Assembly: GCA_947683625.1 (NCBI GenBank)
Contig: CANTUR010000193.1
Coordinates: 1,984,001 to 2,048,000, forward strand
DNA: 64,000 nucleotides
From: Mallotus nudiflorus
Lineage: Eukaryota; Streptophyta; Magnoliopsida; Malpighiales; Euphorbiaceae
Direction of reading: 5' to 3'
Of this stretch, positions 56,853 through 64,000 are shown one piece after another. Position numbers and translations under genes: made by a program. A model generated the notes under the pieces. It saw only the letters and a list, made by a program, of their open reading frames with translations, had not been told where the DNA came from and did not search any database. Each line of letters begins with the position of its first letter. The stretch's first letter is position 1.

Positions 56853-57150
56853 CCCACTTGTACTAAGCCTAGTCCATATTGTATCTCATACCTATTGACT
56901 TAGTATGACTCTCTCATGCTTAAGCTGTGGAAGAGGTTTAGTTAGTGGATCAGCAACATTGTCATCCATCAGTACTCTACATATCTTCACATCTTCTATT
57001 TTAATGATTTCTCTAATAAGATGATAATGCATGAGTATGTGTTTGGATTATTGATGTGATATAGGTTCCTTAGCTTGTGCTACGGCTTTATTGTTATCAT
57101 AATACAATTTCATTGGATTTGATACATTAGGAACGACACCTAATCCACTT
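56853..57150 (-). pseudogene. pol: copia F RNase H, C-terminal part
   Basis: From SGLGVVPNVSNPMKL onward: YYDNNKAVAQAKEP, SKHILMHYHLIREII, NVADPLTKPLPQLKHE, ending next to the PPT AAGTGGGAGT and LTR. Collinear with G 34855-35142. Interrupted at 57150 by solo LTR K. Confidence 0.85.
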
Positions 57151-59642
57151 TTCATGCCTCAAATTTAACTGTCCCTAAAAAGGTCTAATGATGAAATAAA
57201 TCCTCAAGATGACTAGAGTCTGCTCATTCATAACACCACTGAAGTGTGCAACTTTAAAACACTTAACTGACCCCACCAATGTATAAAATTGACCACTGAG
57301 ACATTAAGTTATGCTCTGACCCTACAAAATATGAATTATTATAACAATGAGACATTTTATTTTGAGAAAACTCCTCTCGGAATACTCAGCTCATTGGCCC
57401 GATGCACATTTTGTTAGACCAAGACCCAGCTTCATGAAATAATGAAAATTAATTTTGACAAAATAGACTTTAGAAACATGTCTAGAAGGCTCCAAAACCT
57501 CTAAAAGTGGTCACGGAGTGGTCCAGCATAACCAAAGTATTAGCACATATCACTTAGAAGTGCGTGTAAACACCCTTAGGTGTCAATGCTAAAATCAAGG
57601 CTCAATTTGGCAAAACAGACTCCAAAAATGCATATGAAAGGCTAAAAAACCTTAGGACCCAAGCCCACAATAGTGCACGTAAAATTCAAGAAAAGGGCAT
57701 AGAGAGTCAAATTGTGTGTGAAAATGCCCATATGCGCACGTGGCCATGCATATACTACGACCACGTTATACATGCAAAAACCCCCTAATATGTGCATGGT
57801 CGCGCCTACACCACCCCATTTTGCATATTTTTCTATAACACCCCATTTTAGAGGGGGAGTAAGTGGAAACACACACACACACTCAAAAATTAGTTCGATT
57901 GAAGGCATTGGAAACCCATTTCCATACATTTTTTGCTCTCCTATAGCCTTTTCATTAGGTTGTTAGATCCCTTTTCCACCGAACCAAGCCTCATATTTAT
58001 TAAAGCATGCTTTAAAGGTATATAATCTAGCATCATTTAGTTATCATTCTGAAACTCTCGACGAGGAAAGTTTGATAATCTCTTGAAGCTAAGGCTTCAA
58101 AGCTCATATAAGCTTAGTCGAGTCTTAGGACCACATAATTATTTTAGCACATTTATTTTATCACATTGCATTTTATTTTACTATTGCCAACATTTGAGAA
58201 TACTGTTGTGCTTATGGGATGAGACTGGCAAAATTGCATGCTACTCTAGAAATGCTTCTAGAAGGCCCAAAAATCCTAGGAACCAACTTAGCATAACACA
58301 TGTAAAATCTTAGAAGAGCATATAGAGCATCGAAGTGCAAGTGAAAATATACACATGCACGCATGGCCACTCGCCAAGCCTGTGACCACATGTACACTAT
58401 GCATGGCCACATGCTCTTGGCATGGCTTGGCATAAAAACCCCCTTACACGTGCTTGATCACACCTACACCATCCCATTTTACACATTTTTTCTATAAATC
58501 GACCCCTTTTCACCCCATTTTGGAGGGGGAGCAAGTAGAAACACACATATACTCAAAAACTTATCCGATCGAAGGTGCTAGAAACCCCTTTCCATATAGT
58601 TTTTTCTCTCTCATAGCCTTTCCCTCATGTTTTTAGATCCCTTTTCCACTAAACCAAGCCTCATCTTTGTCAAAGAACACTTCAAAGGTATACAATCTAG
58701 CATCATTCTATTATCATTTTGAACCTCTAAATGAGGAAAGCTTCATAATCTCTCAAAGCTAAATCTTTAAAGCTCATACAAGATTATTTGAGTTTGAAGA
58801 CCACATAATTATTTTAGCATGTTTATTTTATCGGATTGCATTTTATTTAATTATCGCCAGTATTTGAGAATACTGTTGTGCTTGTGTGATGAGACTAGTA
58901 AAACTGCATGCTAAGTAAATAATATATTCTTTATTATGCTCATTTCATATCATCATTATGCATCCTCTACTTTATAATCATGAAATCACATCGTAAACAC
59001 CAATGATGTGAAAAGTTCATATTTCAGAATAGAGTCATCTTGCTCTTGTTATAGTGATGACCCTATGCATCCTTTATATTATCGTTATACATCACCATAG
59101 CATAAATAATCACTGCAAGCATGCATGATCATCATGTTATTCATGAAATTGAGCAAGTTATATGAGTGGTCATGTTATCCTTGCATATCAATCATACTAG
59201 ATTTACTTTTCTACAATCTTTCCCTTTTTTATATGTTTTTTTATCAAGAAAGCGATGTAACAAGATCTTCAACTTTATTATCTTATACTATCTGATGTGC
59301 TATGTGAAATGTTATATAAACTATCACTACCAAAACTAGGGTGTTACGGTAGCTATACATTGAATAACGTATAATGAGAAAAGGTTAAAAAGTATATCCA
59401 ATCCCCTAAACTTGAAAATCTATACTAGGACAATACTCATTGAGTGACCTAATGTTGTTCTTTTTCTTTTCTTAATTTTCTAAAAATCAGGTACCGACTC
59501 CATAAAATCAAAAGCTTCTCGTCCCCCTTAGACTAATCGATTATCCATATTTGGTAAAGTTGCCATATCCCTCAAATATGGAAAGACCTACTACACTATC
59601 TAACAAAGTACAAAAAAATTAAAACTAGAAGGTCACTCACAC
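57151..59642 (+). mobile_element. solo Tat LTR K with internal tandem duplication
   Basis: Only LTR sequence of the A/C family, without internal region, inside F's RNase H. Flanks CACTT (57146-57150) and GACTT (59643-59647) are the likely target duplication; F's reading ..NFI|SGLG.. continues across. It is 2,492 bp, 629 bp longer than a normal LTR: 57619-58247 corresponds to 58248-58890, so the promoter region occurs twice. The two halves differ visibly, suggesting recombination between non-identical LTRs. Confidence 0.8.
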
Positions 59643-60221
59643 GACTTATGAAATTTTTAATCCAAATAGCTTCCTTAACTGCATCAGCAGTAGCTATGTA
59701 CTCAGCTTCTATTGTAGAATCAACAACGATATCTTACTTTGAACTTCTCCAGCTAACTACACCTTCATTCAAATAAAACACATAAATTGACTCCAATCAA
59801 AAGTCATCCTTGAATGATTGGAAGTTAGCATCTATGTAACCATTTACAACTAGCTTATATTCTTGCCCACCATAGAGTAAAAGTACATCTTTAGTCCTTC
59901 TTAAGTACTTAAGGATGTTTTTAACTGCTATCCAATGACTTTAACCTAAGTTTGATTGGTATATGCTCATTATGCTTAAGGCATATAAGATATATAGTCT
60001 AGTGCATACCATGGCATACATGATGGATACAATAGCATAAGCATATGGAATTGTACTCATACAGTCTTGCTCTTCATATGTCAATGGACATTAGGTCTTG
60101 CTAAGACTAATGTCATCAAACATTGGCAAGAACCCTAACTTAGAGTTTTGCATACTGAACCTATTCAGTACCTTTTCAATGTAAGCGCTATGACTTAAGC
60201 TAATAAGCCTTTTAGATCTAT

Positions 60222-60259
<38 letters not shown>

Positions 60260-60960
60260 TTTTGCCTAAAATATAGGTAGCATTACCTAAGTCTTTCATT
60301 GTAAAATCATTCTTTAACCATCACTTAACATTTTGTAAAATAGGAATATCATTTCTAATGAGTAATATGCCATTAACATATAACACTAGAAAAACTATTA
60401 CACTCCCACTAAACTTCTTATAAAAATAAGGTTCATCTTCATCTTTTATGAATCCAACCACTTTTGCTGCTTCATCAAAGTGAAGATTCCAACTCCGAGA
60501 AGCTTACTTCAATCCATAAATGGATTTTTGAAGCTTACAAACCTTTCCAAAATTTTCAGGATTGGAAAAACCCTCTAATTGTGTCATGTACACATCCTCA
60601 ATTACATTTGCATTAAGAAATGTTATTTTGACATCCATTTACCATATCTCAGAGTCATAGGATGTAGCTATGGCAAGGAGAATTTAAATGAACTTAAGCT
60701 AGTAAAAAGGTTTCATCATAATCTATATTGTGTGTTTTCTTGAAACCATTTATAACCAATCTTGCTTTAAAGGTATGCATACTACCATCCATGTTAGTTT
60801 TCTTTTTGTAAACCCATTTGCACCCAATAGTTTTTAAATCTTCAGGTTGATCAATCAAAGTCCATACTTGATTATTATACATGGATTGGATTTCTGATTT
60901 TAGAGCTTCTAACCATTCTCAAAGTTTAGACTACCATGGCCTCTTAGTAGGTTATGGGCT
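59643..60960 (-). pseudogene. pol: copia F RNase H start and reverse transcriptase
   Basis: From the 5' side: MYNNQVWTLIDQPEDLKTIG, CKWVYKKKTNMDGSMHTF, LVINGFKKTHNIDYDETF, then frameshifted RT with the catalytic box VLYVNGILLIRND: both Asp of YVDD are lost (Asn at 60372-60374, Gly at 60369-60371). A (TA)n tract interrupts the region after it. The RNase H part WRSSK, TIEAEYIATADAVKEAIWIK abuts K at 59643. Many frame breaks. Confidence 0.85.
60224..60258. repeat. (TA)n microsatellite within copia F RT
   Basis: About 17 TA units where G has CATCAAGATCTATAGAGATA; grown inside former coding sequence. Confidence 0.95.
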
Positions 60961-62235
60961 TACTTTGATCCACAATCATTACATCATTATTATCTATCAT
61001 GAGAAATCTATATCTCTCTGTATTATGACATGTCCTAACTAACCTTTTTAGACCTTATGGTACTTATGTATATTCAACAATTACTTATTGATTGCGTTGA
61101 GGTTCCATATGTGGTACAATGATATTATGTGGTTTTTAGATTTTTTTAAGCTATGCCTTACTCCAACTACTTCCTTTGAAAATATATTCTCTTTTAAAAA
61201 AGTCACCATCTTGAGCAACAAACACTTTATTCTTAGAAGCATTATAAAAGTAATATCCTTTAGTTTTTTTAAGATATCCAATAAAAGGGAATTTGTCTAA
61301 TTTGGGTGCTAATTTATATGAAATTTGATGCTTTACATAAGCCTCACATCCTTAAATCTTAAAAAAGATAAACTGGGAGATTTCTCATTCTATATCTTAT
61401 ATGGTGTCTTTTCAACTGCCTTTGATGGAACTCTGTTTATTAGAAATGTAGTATTTTTAAAAGGGTACCCCCAAAAGAGATTTGAAGATCTAATTGACTC
61501 ATCATAGATCAAACCATATTCAATAAAGTTTGAATTCTCCGTTTAAACTCACCATTCCTTTATGGTGTTCTTAGTAGAGTCAATTGTGAAATTATTCCAC
61601 AATCTCTAAGATGATCAATAAATTCTTAGCTTAAATATTTACCACCCTGATTAGATCTTAATGCTTTAATATTCTTGCCAAGTTGGTTTTACACTTCATT
61701 TTTTGAAATTTTGAACATGTTTAAAAATTTAGATTTATGCTTCACTAGATAGACATAGCCATGTCTGCTGAAATCACCTGTGCAAGTAATGAAGTATAGC
61801 CATATCTTTTGAAATCATCTGTGAAAGTAATCAAGTACTAACATCCCCCTCTAGTAGTGGAACTTAATGGACCACATGAATCAGACTGTGTAAGACCTAA
61901 CAAGTCATTAACCCTTTCACCATGTCTAGTAAAAGGTGTTGTATTCATTTTTCCTCATAAATAATATTCAAAGGTTTCAAATGATTCAATATCAAATGAT
62001 TTCAAAAGTCCATGTTAATGTAGTTTTGAAATGTGTTTCTCATTTATATGCTTAGACAATAATGCCAAAGATAGGTTATGTTTAAATCATTAGATTTAAA
62101 TTTTTGTATTAATATTATAGATAGACTTTTCATTAGTTTCTTGAATGTCTAAAACATAAAGACCATATCTTTGTGGAGCATATCCACACACGATAACAAA
62201 AGCAATTTATAGTGATTAAATGTAGTGAGAGTATG
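60961..62235 (-). pseudogene. pol: copia F integrase
   Basis: Reading from 62200 down: YAPQRYGLYVLDIQET-type pre-integrase block, TYLWHYCLSI, then HHCC remnants, the core with QSDSCGPLSSTTRGG and a damaged LITFTDDFKRYGY segment, YLSQEFIDHLRDCGI-like block, and the C-terminal LAPKLDKFPFIGYLKKTKGY and NKVFVAQDGDFFKREYIF near 61300-61180. A 41-bp tandem duplication (61756-61837) shifts the frame within the core. Numerous stops. Confidence 0.8.
61756..61837 (-). repeat. 41-bp tandem duplication in copia F integrase
   Basis: TAGCCATGTCTGCTGAAATC.. (61756-61796) and TAGCCATATCTTTTGAAATC.. (61797-61837) are diverged direct repeats where G has a single copy. Not a multiple of three. Confidence 0.85.
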
Positions 62236-64000
62236 AAAAAATTGTCACTAAAAGCATAAATTTTACTTATTTTATAATGGTAAAAAATTTATCTCATTAA
62301 AGGTATGATTTTTAATAATGGGTTTTTAGTTGATCATAATTGATGTGTTAGCCCATCATTATTAGCTTAAAAAGGATTTTTTTTATTGATGGGTTTTATT
62401 CAGCCATTAATTATTAAGCTAAATAAGTGTTAAAATTTTCCCACCAAGTGTCCAAGCCTAAAAAATTCATTAAAAAAAAGTAAAAATAAAAATCTCTTTA
62501 TAAAAAGCTATCAAATAAAAAGAAAAAATAAAAATCTCACCAAATCATCAACACTAACTATCAATTCCATGAATTAACCCCATGAATCATTGACACTAAA
62601 TCTCACTTAAAATAGATACCCTCACTCCTCAAACCCATGAATCAATGCTTAATCATCCATGTTTACACTTGAACTCTTCTATGTTTAATTCTAAAATTCT
62701 CAACATTGTTGTGTTCTTCTTAATTTCTCAGTTGTGTTGTTCTTTAGCTCCACTATATTATCAATTATTTTTCTCTATGTTAAATATATGGCGAGTTTAT
62801 AATGTATTTTTTTCATTTGCATTTGAATTTTTAGTCACTTAAATTTTGCTTTTTTTTTTAATTTTTCGTGGTTTTCAATTAAATCTTAAATTCTGCTTGT
62901 AGAAACTAGTGTCGCTCTTTGTCATCAATTTTCAATTTTCTACTAAAAATCATTCACTCTTAAATTTTTAGTTGAAGAAATCAAAGTTCCCCCTGAAACT
63001 AGTGCTATTGTCACCAATAGTATCTTTAATATTTTTCATTAAATGATTGATTAAGAAAATACTTTAGAATCTAAAAGTTTTTCTCAATAAAAAACAGAAT
63101 TAACTTTTTTCTAATTTTTTGGTTAATTCCTTTGTCTACATTGATGTGCTTCTTGATAATGAATCTGAGTAGTTTTCTATTACATGTTCTTATCAATGGT
63201 ATCATCAAAATAAAAAGGGTCTTAATATTTTTTCTTACTTTGTATAATTATGTCTGCTAAATGCACTTTTCTTCCCTAGTGTTCTATGTCTACAATGTTA
63301 TTTGAAATTATTTGAGCATTTCATTTTAACTTATGGTTGTCCTAAAGTTTCTAATAAAATAACTATAATACTAATAATGTTAGATTAGTTATGAATTTAT
63401 ACTTTAACACTTAATTAGTTACTAATTTACAAATCAAATAAAAATCTCATAATAGGATACATATATATAAATTTGGAGACAAAAGAAACATCATAATAAG
63501 ATAAAAGCACCGTGTCAATATAAGTATGTTGCACTGAGCCACTCACCAATGATTTTGGCCTTACAACCTCTCATTTATTAGCTTAAAAGGCATAATCTAC
63601 ATTCATGCGGCAAGTTAAAAAATAAAAGCTCATTAATGACACCATTGCTAAATTTGATTTTATTAAGTCTTGGTAGTACTTCATAAGTGTCCTCTGTAAG
63701 AATTACAATACGAAATGAATCCAATTAGTTATATCTATACAGCAAAGAACTTGTAAATATATCATATCACAATATTTACATCAACATAATTTTTTTTAGC
63801 ATAAGCTATATAACCTTAGAAGATTAATAGGAAAAGTTAAGCAACTTTAATCAATATGCTTAGAAAAAAATGGGCAGAATATGTACTTAACCAAAGCACA
63901 ACTTAGTGTTTTCTTTTTATATCTCATAAGGTGCCTTTCCATCAAATTTTTATGACATCTTATAGCTTTTACAAATTTTAAAACCTAGTTACTATGCTCT
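62236..64000. other. unassigned AT-rich DNA, possible CACTA-type terminus at 62246
   Basis: No gene recognised; the 65-codon frame at 62645-62842 is hydrophobic without motifs. CACTA at 62246-62250 directly follows the end of copia F homology. The next 170 bases hold inverted words of the type AATGGGTTTTT / AGCCCATCATTATTAGCTTA / TGATGGGTTTTATTCAGCCA, which resemble subterminal repeats of CACTA (En/Spm) DNA transposons. The opposite terminus is not in the window and no transposase is visible. Confidence 0.35.

Larger units (their letters stand above)
41020..62235 (-). mobile_element. Ty1/copia element F, split by E and by solo LTR K
   Basis: Minus-strand copia related to G. Pieces: 3' LTR (41020-41868 and 56320-56848), PPT, RNase H end (56853-57150), RNase H start, RT and integrase (59643 to about 62235). 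The breaks hold element E (in the LTR) and a solo Tat LTR (in RNase H). Gag, protease and 5' LTR are missing; homology to G fades at about 62235, where unrelated DNA starts. Confidence 0.85.

Overview
The window is intergenic, repeat-dominated DNA of a flowering plant with a large genome. It is AT-rich and filled almost edge to edge by decayed LTR retrotransposons of plant-specific lineages (Tat and Athila Ty3/gypsy, a chromodomain-bearing Ty3/gypsy, several Ty1/copia). I find no tRNA, rRNA or ordinary host gene. I cannot name the species.

The elements form two nested towers, resolved here by reading across the breaks. Left tower: a Ty1/copia relic (H, 39190-40545, minus) received a Tat Ty3/gypsy element (C, minus, 39189 down to about 4584). 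C was later split twice: by a Ty1/copia element (G, plus, 28111-36666) in its leader, and by a second Tat element (A, plus, 5364-22938) in its RNase H region. A's own 5' LTR carries a pol-less element (B, 5937-9209, minus). Right tower: a copia RT fragment (I, about 40868-41019, plus) is followed by a Ty1/copia element (F, minus, 41020 to about 62235). F's 3' LTR was split by a chromodomain Ty3/gypsy element (E, minus, 41869-56319, direct repeat CATTC on both sides). E's 3' LTR was in turn split by another pol-less element (D, 44485-47529). F's RNase H region was also split by a solo Tat LTR (K, 57151-59642). At the far left is the 5' end of an Athila element (J, 1-2786, minus). The stretches 2787-4583 and 62236-64000 hold no recognisable gene.

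All autonomous elements are dead. Stop codons are mostly TAG/TAA where Gln or Trp is expected, and a catalytic Asp has become Asn in the RT, RNase H or integrase of five of them, the signature of C-to-T decay of methylated DNA.

The most interesting content is the passenger cargo. Between integrase and 3' LTR, element A carries on the opposite strand a multi-exon gene relic resembling the plant mobile domain (PMD, MAIN/MAIL1-like), with GT..AG introns and exons that keep one reading phase, followed by two minisatellite arrays of about 22 and 38 bp. Elements B and D are one non-autonomous family in which pol is replaced by a conserved second reading frame of unknown function. In D it is 228 codons long, the longest open frame in the window. 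D also carries an inverted copy of its own LTR end inside its target-site duplication.
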